Source: Moorena bouillonii PNG (lineage in GTDB: Bacteria > Cyanobacteriota > Cyanobacteriia > Cyanobacteriales > Coleofasciculaceae). From it: 64,000 nt of DNA. This document shows, in pieces, positions 1 through 9,000 of this stretch. The stretch is from assembly GCF_001942495.1 (NCBI RefSeq), contig NZ_MKZS01000001.1:572918-636917 (forward strand), in the 5' to 3' direction. The stretch's first letter is position 1. Every line of letters begins with the position of its first letter. Made by a program: the position numbers and the translations under genes. The notes under the pieces were generated by a model. It was not told the DNA's origin. It ran no database searches and saw nothing but the letters and a program-made list of their open reading frames with translations.

Positions 1-30
1 GCTGGCGTTGCTGATTCTGAGTATGGTTTC

Positions 31-100
31 GCCCCCCTAGCCCCCCAATTCTGGGGGGAAAAACTGTCAAAGTCCCCCAGAATTGGGGGATTTAGGGGGC
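31..100. repeat. Long inverted repeat, REP/MITE-like
   Basis: Two arms (CCCCCCTAG...CCCCAATTCTGGGGGG and the mirrored CCCCCAGAATTGGGGG...TTTAGGGGGC) face each other across a short A-rich spacer, so the single strand can fold into one long hairpin. Similar 'CCCCCTAAATCCCCCAATT' palindromes are widespread in cyanobacterial intergenic DNA (recalled from general knowledge, not searched). It lies just downstream of the polA stop and could act as a transcription stop for polA; that role is inference. Confidence 0.7.
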
Positions 101-171
101 TTTAATAAAACCAGATGATCGCGCATTCATTCCTTAATTCAGCAACCCCCTATTCCCTATTGCCTATTGCC

Positions 172-3120
172 TTATTTCGCTTCCATCCAATTTTCCCCAG
201 CATGTATTTCCACAACCAAAGGAACAGTCAACTCAACTGCGGATTCCATAGTTTCCCGAATTTTTACCTGCAATTCTTCCCATTCATCAGGGGGAATTTC
301 AAAGATTAATTCATCATGGACTTGTAATAGCAACCGCGCCTGATAGTTCTGTAACACTTGATACAGATTAACCATAGCAATTTTAATGATATCAGCGCTG
401 GAGCCTTGGATTGGGGAATTAGCTGCTGCTCTTAATGACCCAGCATCATAGGGATTGATACCCTTAAGTTGATCGAGATCAATCTGATCAAGAGGCTTAC
501 CTTGCAGCCTTCTAAGACTGTTACCACCAAAGCTAAAGTAGCGACGGCGTCCGAGTATAGTTTCTACATAGCCTTGTGCGATCGCTTTTTTCTTGGTTTC
601 CTCTAAATACGCAAACACTAGAGGATAGCGCTGGTTCAATCGATCAATAAATACTTTCCCTTGAGCTGCCGATACCTTAGCTTCCTGAGCAAACCGTTGT
701 GCTCCCATGCCATAAATTACGCCAAAATTAATTATTTTACCCAAGCGCCGCTCTTCAGCAGTAATGTCTTCCTTTTCAAATAACATTTGCGCTGTCAAGG
801 TATGGACATCCGCTTGAGTTTGGTAAGCTTCCACTAGCACTGGCTCTTGACTCAAGTGGGCTAGGATTCGTAGCTCAATTTGGGAATAGTCAGCAGATAC
901 CAACAGCCAACCGGATTCTGGAATAAAACCCTTCCGAATCTGGCGACTAAAATCAGTACGAATAGGAATATTTTGTAAATTAGGACTAGAGGAGGATAAT
1001 CTACCAGTTGTGGTCACGGTCTGGTTGAAATCCGTATGTACTCGTTTAGTATCGGAACGCATCAGTGCTGGTAAAGCATCCACATAAGTAGATTTCAATT
1101 TCGATAAGCTACGGTACTCCAGAACAGCATCTATTACTGGATGGTCTCCTTGTAATTTAGCTAAGATAGTAGCATCGGTAGAGTAACCGGTTTTGGTTTT
1201 ACGAGACTTCCTACGATCTAACCCTAGTTTCTCAAACAGTAACTGACTCAGCTGTTTAGGGGAACCTAAATTAAATTCTTGTCCAGCATCTTGATAGGCT
1301 TGCTGTTTAATCGCCACTAAATCCTTTTCCAGCTGTTGAGAGAACTGTTCCAGATAATCCTTATCAATACTAATCCCCTGGTATTCCATCTCAGCTAATA
1401 CTGGTTCGAGGGGTTGCTCTACCTCTAGCAACAATTGCTGCAAAGCTGGAATTTTCGCCAATTCTTCTCGTAATTTAGAAACTATTCCGAAGGTGGTATA
1501 AGCATCCATCCCACAGTAATTAGCTACCGTGGGAATGTCTAAATCTCCGATAGTTTTCCCTTTTGGAACTAAGTCATCATAACTTTTTGCTTCTATTCCT
1601 AAATAGTGCAGCCCTAAGTCACTAAGTTTATGGCTAGTTTCGGGATTGAGTACATAACTAGCTAGCATCGTATCGAATACCACTCCTGCTAGCTGAATCC
1701 CGTTACAACGGAAGACTAGTCGGTCAAATTTCGTATTTTGTAAGACTTTGGGATAATCTGAGCTTTCTAAAATTGGACGTAGGGATTCTAAGACCATATC
1801 CTGGTCTAAATTAGTCCCATCTTTATGACCGATAGGAATATAAGCAACATCAGTTAGTTCTTTTCCCCAACAACAGCCAATCCCCACCAACTGAGCATCC
1901 CGTGGTTCCAAATCACTGGTTTCTGTATCCCAAGCCACAGGATTTCCAGCATCGGTATAGTATTTTAGCTGTTCAACTAATTGATTGAGCTTGTCTACAG
2001 TATCGATAATTTGTGGTTGAATCGAACCAGTATTAGACCCTTGCTGTTGAAACTCTTCCGTTTCCGCTGCACTGAAAAAGGAAATACCCTGATCTTCTTG
2101 AGTATCAGTATTGCTATCAGTATCCCTATCAGTATTATTATTCGTATCACTATCAGTATCATTTGGGGCATCAGTTTGGATATCCTCTAGCACTACGCCA
2201 CCAAAGCGCTGCTGTAGTTTATCTATTTGACTGATAAATGACTTTAACTCTAATTTCTCCAATAGCGGTTTGAGCACTTGAGGATCGAATCCTTGGAGCT
2301 GACACTGGTCTAAATCAATATCGATAGGAGTATCAAATCGCAATTGAACCAAATAGCGAGCATGCTCAGCATCTAACTTACCGACTTCCAGCTTTTTCTT
2401 AACCGCACCCTTAATACTATCAAGGGAAGCATAAATATTATCCAGGGTTTGGTATTCTTTGAGTAACTTAACTGCAGTCTTTGCTCCGATGCCCTTAACT
2501 CCAGGAATATTATCGGATGGATCCCCACAGAGGGCTTTATAATCGACGACTTGAGAGGGTAAGACTCCCAATTTTGCTTCTACTTCTTCTAAGCCATATT
2601 CCGTTGGTCCAACTGTAGCACCCCCTCTAGCAAAGGCACCACTGAGATATAAAACGGTAATTCCTTTATCTGGAGCAACGAGTTGAAATAAATCGCGGTC
2701 GCCAGATACAACTTTGACACGATAGCCTTGATCAATAGCTTGGTGAGCTAAAGTTGCCAATACATCATCAGCTTCATAACCAGGAGAGGTTATTACTGGG
2801 ATTCTTAACCCTTCCAGTAACTGCTGGAGATTCTTGATATCTGGGAGGAAATCTTCTGGTGTTTCGGTGCGATTGGCTTTATAAGTAGCATCGGCTTGTT
2901 GGCGAAAGGTGGCTTCTTTGGTATCGAAAGCAATTGCGATCGCATTCGGGTTTTCTGACTCCATTACCTCTAGCAAAGATTTAATGAAGCCAAAACAGAC
3001 ACTGGTCGGAATTCCAGTTTTAGTCCGTAATCCACCCTGACGACTTTTGGCAAAAGCAAAATAGGAGCGAAAAGCCAGAGAATGACCATCAATTAGGATC
3101 AGTAGGGGGGATGTTGCCAT
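172..3120 (-). CDS. polA: DNA polymerase I
   Basis: Family A DNA polymerase for Okazaki-fragment maturation and gap filling in repair. All three domains look complete. The 5' nuclease carries YEADDVLA and SGDRDLFQL and a helix-hairpin region (DPSDNIPGVKGIGAKTA). The 3'-5' exonuclease keeps its acidic WDTETSDLE motif. The polymerase has motif A (DYSQIELR), motif B (RRLGKIINFGVIYG) and motif C (VHDELIFE). I chose the ATG at 3120 because MATSPLLILIDGHS matches how the family normally begins; an in-frame start at 3177 would add 19 low-complexity residues. The linker between the two nuclease domains (about nt 2087-2160) is an Asp/Thr/Asn/Ser run encoded by a degenerate TATCAG-type microsatellite. 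It is transcribed alone, away from the REP palindrome at its 3' end. Confidence 0.97.
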   Translation of the reverse strand: MATSPLLILIDGHSLAFRSYFAFAKSRQGGLRTKTGIPTSVCFGFIKSLLEVMESENPNAIAIAFDTKEATFRQQADATYKANRTETPEDFLPDIKNLQQLLEGLRIPVITSPGYEADDVLATLAHQAIDQGYRVKVVSGDRDLFQLVAPDKGITVLYLSGAFARGGATVGPTEYGLEEVEAKLGVLPSQVVDYKALCGDPSDNIPGVKGIGAKTAVKLLKEYQTLDNIYASLDSIKGAVKKKLEVGKLDAEHARYLVQLRFDTPIDIDLDQCQLQGFDPQVLKPLLEKLELKSFISQIDKLQQRFGGVVLEDIQTDAPNDTDSDTNNNTDRDTDSNTDTQEDQGISFFSAAETEEFQQQGSNTGSIQPQIIDTVDKLNQLVEQLKYYTDAGNPVAWDTETSDLEPRDAQLVGIGCCWGKELTDVAYIPIGHKDGTNLDQDMVLESLRPILESSDYPKVLQNTKFDRLVFRCNGIQLAGVVFDTMLASYVLNPETSHKLSDLGLHYLGIEAKSYDDLVPKGKTIGDLDIPTVANYCGMDAYTTFGIVSKLREELAKIPALQQLLLEVEQPLEPVLAEMEYQGISIDKDYLEQFSQQLEKDLVAIKQQAYQDAGQEFNLGSPKQLSQLLFEKLGLDRRKSRKTKTGYSTDATILAKLQGDHPVIDAVLEYRSLSKLKSTYVDALPALMRSDTKRVHTDFNQTVTTTGRLSSSSPNLQNIPIRTDFSRQIRKGFIPESGWLLVSADYSQIELRILAHLSQEPVLVEAYQTQADVHTLTAQMLFEKEDITAEERRLGKIINFGVIYGMGAQRFAQEAKVSAAQGKVFIDRLNQRYPLVFAYLEETKKKAIAQGYVETILGRRRYFSFGGNSLRRLQGKPLDQIDLDQLKGINPYDAGSLRAAANSPIQGSSADIIKIAMVNLYQVLQNYQARLLLQVHDELIFEIPPDEWEELQVKIRETMESAVELTVPLVVEIHAGENWMEAK

Positions 3121-3584
3121 TGGGTCATCATCAGGGAGTGAGGGAGAGTTGTCAGAAGAAGTAGTAGATCTAGGCATAGCCCTATTGTAGCGGTATTGTA
3201 GGGATTGCTTGTTTGTTGCCAGCTAGGGAATTCCGGATTAAGTGAGGCTGAGCAGGTAATTAAGAAGGATGAATGCTTAACTGTCTAGTAGGCTCTAAGT
3301 CAACTAGCTAATCTTAAGTTAACTATATTTAATTAACTACTATTCCGTTATGGTGCTAGTTGGATCTGACACCATGGGAACGCGCCCCGCGTGACCTAAG
3401 GTCAATCGCGTAGCGTCGCCCAAAGGCCAATCCCATCGAGGCGGCTCACTTAACTATGATTGTATATGCAATATAGTTAACTAACTATATTGCCGTTGTG
3501 GTACTGGTTGTACTAATTCGGCGTTGCCTCAGTCTTTGAATGAATAGGAGTAGAGTGGGCATCCTGCCCGCCCGAAAATAAGCA

Positions 3585-3720
3585 TGAAACTGGCAAGATG
3601 CCAGTTCTACGCAAGATGCCAGTTCCACGCCTGATGGCCATTCCACAAATAAGCATGAAACTGGCAAGATGCCAGTTCCACGCCTGATGCCGATTCCACG
3701 GCAAGATGCCTATTCTACAG
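3585..3720. repeat. Irregular direct repeats (GGCAAGATGCCAGTTCCACGC type)
   Basis: The unit GCAAGATGCCAGTTCYACGC, sometimes varied to CCTGATGGCCATTCCAC, recurs about six times. A longer unit AATAAGCATGAAACTGGCAAG occurs twice. GGCAAGATGCC is itself imperfectly palindromic. This is a non-coding cyanobacterial repeat cluster of unknown role. Confidence 0.7.
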
Positions 3721-4070
3721 GTGCGACCCAAGGCCGCGAGGGATTGTTCGCGGCCTTGGAGGCGCGCACCTATTGTGTTTTATCGAATTGTGTTTTATCG
3801 AGTATAAGAAACAGTTATAGCACTATGCATTCAGATGTTTGACATTCATAAACTCCGAAACGTGAGTCTAGCTGACTTCTGACTTCTGACTTCTGACTTC
3901 TGACTTATAACTTTCGCGTAGCGCTATATACCGAATTAGACAGCATCAATTCTAGCCAGGGAACTTGCTAGAAATAGTCTAGGTCATATATAACCTCAGA
4001 ATGGATCAAATCCTGGTCATTTTGTCAAATACTTGTTACGATTCTTCATTAAAGGTCAGATAGGTTAACG

Positions 4071-4107
4071 GTTGATACATTTACCGATACCTAGCCTGAT
4101 CTAAACT
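4071..4107 (+). promoter_or_regulatory. Possible NtcA-type site and -10 box upstream of nblA
   Basis: GTTGATACATTTAC at 4071-4084 fits the minimal NtcA pattern GTN10AC and misses the full GTAN8TAC pattern by one base. A TAN3T-type box (TAAACT) starts at 4102. The spacing is shorter than the usual 20-24 bases, so this is only a candidate. Nitrogen control of nblA through NtcA is established in other cyanobacteria, which makes the site worth listing. Confidence 0.3.
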
Positions 4108-4159
4108 AGGGCTGCTCTAGCCAGCCAAAACCCATGATTAGTTTTTAAGGAGCTCAACT

Positions 4160-4336
4160 ATGTCTAAACCAGTAGAACTTTCCCTGGAGCAAAAATTTAA
4201 CCTGCGGTCCTTTGAATCTCAGGTCCAGAAAATGAGCCGTGAGCAAGCTCAGGAATTCCTAATCAAACTCTATGAGCAAATGATGATGCGTGAAACAATG
4301 TACAAAGAAGTCCTAAAACACGAGTGGGGATTATAG
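4160..4336 (+). CDS. nblA: Phycobilisome degradation protein NblA
   Basis: This 58-residue protein begins MSKPVELSLEQKFNLRSF and ends EVLKHEWGL. It contains the MSREQAQEFLIKLYEQMMM core helix of the NblA family, so length and motifs both fit. NblA is a small helical adaptor that binds phycobiliproteins and feeds the phycobilisome to Clp proteases during nitrogen or sulfur starvation. A good ribosome-binding site (AAGGAG, 4147-4152) sits eight bases before the ATG. The gene stands alone in a long repeat-rich spacer with a possible NtcA site upstream. It indicates that the organism has phycobilisomes. Confidence 0.93.
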   Translation: MSKPVELSLEQKFNLRSFESQVQKMSREQAQEFLIKLYEQMMMRETMYKEVLKHEWGL

Positions 4337-4829
4337 CTAAAGCCCTAGTCTGATTGTTATTCGCCTTAATTGAGTCGCGACCTCCTTCTCTTGCTCAATT
4401 CCGTAGGTAGGAAAGGAGCTGGGGATGCTGGGGCGTAAACTCGAATTATATTAAGATTTAATTAAAATTAAAATTGATTGATTCAACTTATTGTTAACTA
4501 TTATTATCAGGCTAAGTATTATAACCGCAGGCTTGCTTAAAGGTAAGCATATGCGCTACGCGCACGCTACGCGAACAGCGGTCAGCGGTCAGCCGTCAGT
4601 AGAGGTAACAGAGATTAAACGAATGCTTACCTGTTTGATTGAAAAGCTGATAGCTGATAGCTGATAGCTGATAGCTGATAGCTAACGGATTGGCAATAAC
4701 CCAATTCAGTCTAGGCAAGTCAGGATCATTAGTTGATAAATTTGTATAAATTAATGCAAAACTATCCACAGTAATTGTAAAGTGTTCTAGTCTCAAAGAA
4801 ACTCTAAGAAAAAGCCATCCTCCCTGCAT
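4337..4829. other. Gene-free spacer with a TGATAGC tandem repeat
   Basis: AT-rich DNA without a supportable gene. It holds a palindromic GCGCTACGCGCACGCTACGCG segment near 4552-4572 and about five copies of the 8-mer AGCTGATA at 4645-4682. The uspA-like promoter presumably lies in the last 100 bases, but I see no clear boxes. Confidence 0.6.
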
Positions 4830-5708
4830 ATGTTTCAGCATTGCCTAATCTGCACCGATTTCTCTGACGGTTTATATCGGCTAGTAGAGTTTGTCCCCAG
4901 TTTAGCGGCTGGTGGGATCAAGAAAATAATCTTCTGCCACTTTGTTCCGCTTTGGGAAGAGGGAGAAATACCTCGCATTGATGAAGAAGGAATAGAACAA
5001 GCTCGCCGCCGCTTTGAAAACGGTTTGACCAATATACCTGAAGGGGTAGAGGTTCACATCGAAGTGACCTCAGGTCGTCCTAGTGACAGTATTCCTAAAA
5101 TCGCCAAACGTTACCATGCTGATGTCATACTGATTGGCACGCCAGTGCGCAGCTTATTACAAGAAAAGCTTTTCGGTAGCACTACAGCAACCTTGAGCAA
5201 GGAATGTAGTACACCATTGCTAATGCTGCGACCACAACTGATTTCAGCTTACACCTGCGAAGAACTCGATCTACGCTGCCAACATCTATTCCGGTATTTG
5301 CTAATTCCCTATGACGGCACTACAGCGTCTCAATCTGTCGTGGAAAGGGTCAAAGAGTATGCTAAACAAGCACCAGATGACTCACTAAAGCAGTGTATGC
5401 TGTTGTGGGTAGTCAGTGAAGGGGGGCGCAAAGAATTATCTAAAGAGCCTCAGTTACAAAAAGCTCAAGACAAGCTAGAACCAGTAAAAGCAGAGTTAGA
5501 ACAGCTGGGCTTACAGGTCAATACGGACGTGCGAGTGGGCAATCCCCGTGAAGAGATTTTAGACACAGCCTTAGAATATGATATTACTGCGATCGCAATC
5601 TCTTCCGATCACAAAGGGAAATTCTTAGATTGGTCAGTGCGTAGCTTAGCGGGTGATTTAATGCGCAGCAGCTGGCACCCTGTTCTATTCTTGCCACCGC
5701 GAAGCTAG
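4830..5708 (+). CDS. Universal stress protein, tandem UspA domains
   Basis: This 292-residue protein has two Usp domains in series, roughly residues 1-140 and 152-292. The first begins FQHCLICTDFSDG and ends with a nucleotide-loop-like stretch (IGTPVRSLLQEKLFGSTT) followed by TPLLMLRP. The second begins YLLIPYDGTTASQ and ends HPVLFLPPRS, with its glycine loop degenerate (SSDHKGKFLDWSVRS), so only the first domain may bind ATP well. Tandem Usp proteins are soluble stress-response proteins of uncertain biochemical function. The ATG at 4830 starts exactly at the domain's first strand. It is a single gene flanked by repeats. Confidence 0.85.
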   Translation: MFQHCLICTDFSDGLYRLVEFVPSLAAGGIKKIIFCHFVPLWEEGEIPRIDEEGIEQARRRFENGLTNIPEGVEVHIEVTSGRPSDSIPKIAKRYHADVILIGTPVRSLLQEKLFGSTTATLSKECSTPLLMLRPQLISAYTCEELDLRCQHLFRYLLIPYDGTTASQSVVERVKEYAKQAPDDSLKQCMLLWVVSEGGRKELSKEPQLQKAQDKLEPVKAELEQLGLQVNTDVRVGNPREEILDTALEYDITAIAISSDHKGKFLDWSVRSLAGDLMRSSWHPVLFLPPRS

Positions 5709-5789
5709 GAATCGAGAGTCTGGGGTTTTCTCGGGGCTTCTAATAAAATAAAGCCATTCCACTTTGATAGTGAATAATCAATCCAACAT

Positions 5790-7031
5790 ATGATCAGAAA
5801 GATTAGTGGTTGGCGAAAATTACTAGTGGTGTGCATCTCTGTGGCGCTAGCTTTTACAGCTTTTCCTGCGCCATCTTATGCTACTAGTCCTGCGATCGCT
5901 CAATTTACCCCATCGTCTCGTTTAGAAAACATCTCATTTGAGAACCAAGCAAAATTTCAACTAGCTGCGGCTACAGACAAATGCCGCAAAGTAGTGACTA
6001 GAGGCAGTGATCTCAATGTCCGCAGTGGACCCGGTAGCAATTACCGGATTATCGGTTTAGTCAAAAACGGGTCTGAGGTTACCCTTGAGCAAATAGTAAA
6101 CCAAGACTGGGCAAAAATTTCTTCTCCCTTGTCAGGTTATATTTCTCAGCGGTATCTCCAATCCTGTCCACCACCACCTAAGCAGGAATGTCGAATAGTT
6201 TCTACCAATACTGGCAGGGGTCTGAATGTACGTCAGAGTCCTGGTGGTAAGATTATTGGTGACTTGGACAATGGCGCTCAAATCACTATCGTCAATAGCA
6301 GTACTAATGGTTGGGTACAGGTTGTCTCTCCCCAAAAGGGTTATGTTTCCGACCGGTATCTTAAACCTTGTCCACCACCTCCTCCCAAAGAAGAATGTCG
6401 TCTAGTATCGACTAATGGTAACCCGCTAAATGTGCGTGCGACCCCTGGTGGTACGATTGTCGGTGTTCTAGAAAATGGTACTAAAATCACTATCAAGGGT
6501 ACTAGCACTGATGGTTGGGTACCGATTGTTTCTCCCCGAGAAGGTTATGTGTCTGAGCGGTATCTTCAACCCTGTCCCACTGTCAAAAAAGAGTGTGGTA
6601 CAGTTACCACTACTGGTAGTGATCTGATAGTGCGTTCAACCCCTGGTGGTCCAAGTATCGGTACATTAAAAAATGGTACCGAGGTCAAGATTGAGAGTAT
6701 ACGTGCAGATGGCTGGCTGAAGATTTCAGAACCCATAATCGGTTATGTGTCTGGCAAGTATGTTAAAATAAAACCTTGTCCAACACCACCACCATCTGAA
6801 GAGGATTGTCGGCAAGTTTCAGCACCACAGGGTTTAAATGTCCGCAAAGCACCGTCAAATGATGGCGAGATTATTGGAATTATCGCTGATGGTTCTAAGG
6901 TAACGATTGTTAATCGTGGTAGTAATGGCTGGGTTCCTATTTCTGCGCCCTTACAAGGTTATGTTACTGGCAAGTATCTGATCTATTGTCCTGAGTATAA
7001 GCCAGAAGAGCCGTCAGCACCAGTAGGTTAA
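5790..7031 (+). CDS. Secreted protein with five bacterial SH3 domains
   Basis: This 413-residue protein has an N-terminal signal peptide (RKISGWRKLL, then a hydrophobic core ending near SYA). Five SH3b repeats of about 60-65 residues follow, each with the LNVRSGPG...GxVKNGSEV...W.KISSP..GYIS.RYL pattern and each introduced by a Cys (CRKV, CRIV, CRLV, CGTV, CRQV). Pro-rich joints (CPPPPK, CPPPPPKEE) separate them, and a cysteine pair per repeat could form disulfides. SH3b domains generally bind peptidoglycan or other cell-wall parts, so a periplasmic or surface role is inferred. There is no catalytic domain. Confidence 0.85.
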   Translation: MIRKISGWRKLLVVCISVALAFTAFPAPSYATSPAIAQFTPSSRLENISFENQAKFQLAAATDKCRKVVTRGSDLNVRSGPGSNYRIIGLVKNGSEVTLEQIVNQDWAKISSPLSGYISQRYLQSCPPPPKQECRIVSTNTGRGLNVRQSPGGKIIGDLDNGAQITIVNSSTNGWVQVVSPQKGYVSDRYLKPCPPPPPKEECRLVSTNGNPLNVRATPGGTIVGVLENGTKITIKGTSTDGWVPIVSPREGYVSERYLQPCPTVKKECGTVTTTGSDLIVRSTPGGPSIGTLKNGTEVKIESIRADGWLKISEPIIGYVSGKYVKIKPCPTPPPSEEDCRQVSAPQGLNVRKAPSNDGEIIGIIADGSKVTIVNRGSNGWVPISAPLQGYVTGKYLIYCPEYKPEEPSAPVG

Positions 7032-7249
7032 GCCTTAAATCTAGCAGAAGTCAGAAGTCAGAAGTCAGAAGTCAGAAGTCAAACTCTTGCGCTTACTTAG
7101 GTTTGAGACTTTTGTCATATCCTAACTGCCCTGGCGACTGCTATATCTCGCAGCATTGTTGATAGGCGATTCAGCTAAGATTGTAGGGTGCGTCAATGAC
7201 GCACCCTAGTGCTGATCTGTAGGTATCCAGGGTATACGTTGCTACAGTT
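7032..7249. repeat. AGAAGTC tandem repeat and REP-like palindrome between convergent genes
   Basis: AGAAGTC is repeated about five times at 7047-7080. A perfect palindrome with 12-bp arms (TAGGGTGCGTCA, 7184-7195, and its complement, 7197-7208) follows. It sits between the convergent SH3b and aldo/keto reductase genes, so it could end transcription from both sides, although no T-tract follows it. Confidence 0.6.
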
Positions 7250-8236
7250 TTAGGTCCACCGCCGGAAAAATGTACTGTCTTGCCAAGCAGAAGCTGTGCG
7301 TGCTTCAATAGCAGTCATTTGTGCTGAACTTAAGGATTGAAATGCTTGGGCTACTTTAAAATTAGATTCTAATTGCTTGACGGATTCGGCAGCAATAATA
7401 CAACAATGTACTCCCTCTAAAGACAATACATAACCCATGGCTTGCTCCATTCCATCTAACACACCATTTTTGAATAACTTGCCATAAGCTGGAACTTTCA
7501 TAGCAATCACTCCTACATTTTTCTCTCGCGCCACTGGTAAAACAGTTTTAGCAAAAGGACGAGGATGGTGAACATCTGCCGCATTCAGAGAAATTAAGGT
7601 TGTATCAAAGGGATAGCGCCGCAACCCCTCTGCAATCACATCCGGTTCATGGTGTCCGGTAATGCCTAAATATTTGACAATTCCTTGTTCTTTTGCTTCT
7701 TCAAAGGCTTTGATAGCGCCATTGGAACTAAAAATCTGATCTAACGTTTGGTGAAAAGACACGTGATGTAATTGCCATAAATCGATAGAATCAGTTTGAA
7801 GGCGTTTAAGCGATCGCTCTAACTCTCGCCAAGCCCCATCTCGATCTCGTTGTGCTGTTTTTGTTGCTAAAAATAGATTAGAGCGATAAGGGGGTAATAC
7901 CTTACCCATATAGTTTTCGCTGGGGCCATAACTAGCTGCCGTATCAAAATAACGAATTCCAAACTGTAATGCTGCTTCAATTTGGGCGACGGCATCAGCT
8001 TCTCGATTCATCTTCGACAAAGGGGTTTGTCCTGCACCTCCCAACCCAAAGATTGGAACCTTAACCCCCGTTTTACCTAACACTCGTTCTGGCATTGTAG
8101 CTGCTGTTGGCAGTTGAATAGCTGCTTTTGCTGACAGTTGAGACTGCTGTTTATGCCATGCTGCACTTCCCACAATACCACCCGCAGCAGCAACACTGGT
8201 CACGATAAACTTACGTCGAGTTGTTTTGCGTGTCAT
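7250..8236 (-). CDS. Aldo/keto reductase with Tat signal
   Basis: This 328-residue NADPH-dependent oxidoreductase of the aldo/keto reductase fold begins with a twin-arginine export signal (TRRKFIVTSVAAAGG), which places the folded enzyme outside the plasma membrane. The catalytic tetrad is visible: Asp and Tyr in FDTAASYGPSE, Lys in FLATKTAQRD and His in LWQLHHVS. The C-terminal GVHCCIIAAESVKQLESN matches the cofactor-binding end. The substrate cannot be told from sequence. The gene is monocistronic, convergent with the SH3b gene, with a short AT-rich leader upstream. Confidence 0.87.
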   Translation of the reverse strand: MTRKTTRRKFIVTSVAAAGGIVGSAAWHKQQSQLSAKAAIQLPTAATMPERVLGKTGVKVPIFGLGGAGQTPLSKMNREADAVAQIEAALQFGIRYFDTAASYGPSENYMGKVLPPYRSNLFLATKTAQRDRDGAWRELERSLKRLQTDSIDLWQLHHVSFHQTLDQIFSSNGAIKAFEEAKEQGIVKYLGITGHHEPDVIAEGLRRYPFDTTLISLNAADVHHPRPFAKTVLPVAREKNVGVIAMKVPAYGKLFKNGVLDGMEQAMGYVLSLEGVHCCIIAAESVKQLESNFKVAQAFQSLSSAQMTAIEARTASAWQDSTFFRRWT

Positions 8237-8374
8237 GGCTAGCCTATTCTACAGTAGCTTTGCTCATATTTTAGCGTGGTTTCTGCAAGGTAAGCATTTA
8301 GCTGAATGCTTAGGTATTAACGTTACGGAAATTACCTTGATGTTGAGTCTAGACGAATCAGATATTATCTTCTA

Positions 8375-8503
8375 TAAGTAGTCGGACATAAATAAACGGT
8401 ACTGTCTCAAAAACTGTCAAAGCCTTGTAACCTTTACACCAAAAGGTTTTGTCGATATTTGCAAAACTTTATATAGCACCCAAAACTTTTGTCCGACTAC
8501 TTA
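8375..8503. mobile_element. MITE with AGTAGTCGGACA ends and TA target duplication
   Basis: TAAGTAGTCGGACA at 8375-8388 is mirrored by TGTCCGACTACTTA at 8490-8503. The inner arms remain partly complementary (CAAAACTTTTG near the right end). Reading the outermost TA on each side as a target duplication gives a 125-bp element with AGTAGTCGGACA terminal repeats. That suits a non-autonomous relative of the IS630/Tc1 family; the family is inferred from the TA duplication alone. Confidence 0.65.
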
Positions 8504-8557
8504 ATGGTTATTTATCTATTAGATTCATTCAAAATAATTGTTAGTTCATAAGTTAAA

Positions 8558-8612
8558 ATAAATTTACCCACTGCAACACTACTTTTATCTTGTCCCGATC
8601 AACAAGGGCTTG
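8558..8612 (+). pseudogene. purU: 5' remnant of purU (formyltetrahydrofolate deformylase)
   Basis: The frame through this stretch reads PTATLLLSCPDQQGL, which is the start of the ACT domain of PurU. The frame continues after the inserted element at 9844 as GLVAKITNFIYSNGGN. No acceptable start codon is left just upstream. PurU normally hydrolyses 10-formyl-THF to formate and THF. Only about 50 codons in total survive on the two sides of the insertion, so the gene is dead here. Confidence 0.7.
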
Positions 8613-8614
8613 GG

Positions 8615-8732
8615 GAGCATGTCAAATTCGAAGAACAAATGTACTAAAATAACTCATGATTCCTGCTCAAGCCCCGAAAACACTCTAGTTCAAGCGTTTC
8701 TAGTTCAAGTGTTCTTACAAAATTGACCTGCT
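8615..8732. repeat. 118-bp direct repeat, copy 1
   Basis: This copy is nearly identical to 9723-9840 (both run from GAGCATGTCAAATTCG to AAATTGACCTGCT). Each copy has inverted GAGCATGTCAA/TTGACCTGCT edges, so each is a small MITE-like unit as well as an end of the larger element. Confidence 0.8.
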
Positions 8733-8743
8733 TCCGGATTGAA

Positions 8744-9000
8744 CGCTTAGCAGCTTTGTTTCCTTAACCGATATTATTTGAGAGTCGTCGCCGTTACTTA
8801 CAAAGATTCCTCAAACTCCCTCAACTGAGTGTAACTTTACTATGGTTTCCAATTATTAAACATCTAATTCAGACTCATTGCCCTCAATCTAAACGTCTAT
8901 TTATTGCTCTTGATAGAACTCAATGGAAGCAATACAACTTATTTATGGTCAGCGTAATTTGGTCGAAACGAGCTTGGCCGATTTATTACAAGGGGCTACC
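8744..9000 (+). pseudogene. Transposase fragment, IS4-type DDE
   Basis: The + frame reads LAALFP, a stop, then PILFESRRRYLQRFLKLP...LDRTQWKQYNLFMVSVIWSKRAWPIYYKGLP. This aligns by eye with PILLDSRRRKIRRFLRL...VIDRTSW...MVSVVYAHRAWPVYW of the intact transposase at 34894. It includes the first catalytic Asp (LDRTQW). It has one in-frame stop, and it is cut off at about 9000 where the passenger gene begins. Confidence 0.75.

Larger units (their letters stand above)
3178..4159. other. Gene-free repeat-rich spacer between polA and nblA
   Basis: I see no supportable gene in this stretch. It holds a perfect 12-bp-arm palindrome at 3468-3493 (arms GCAATATAGTTA), a GCGTAGCGTCGCCCAAAGGCC-type copy near 3408-3430, and a block of irregular direct repeats at 3585-3720 built on 'GGCAAGATGCCAGTTCCACGC'. 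It also has a CTTCTGACTT micro-repeat near 3880-3905. Two short reading frames across the 3550-3730 block consist only of the repeat and are not genes. The last 120 bases probably contain the nblA promoter. Confidence 0.7.

Noticed and set aside
3485..3731. Two overlapping short frames on the - strand
   Set aside because: Both encode only the GGCAAGATGCCAGTTCC repeat block and lack any family features.
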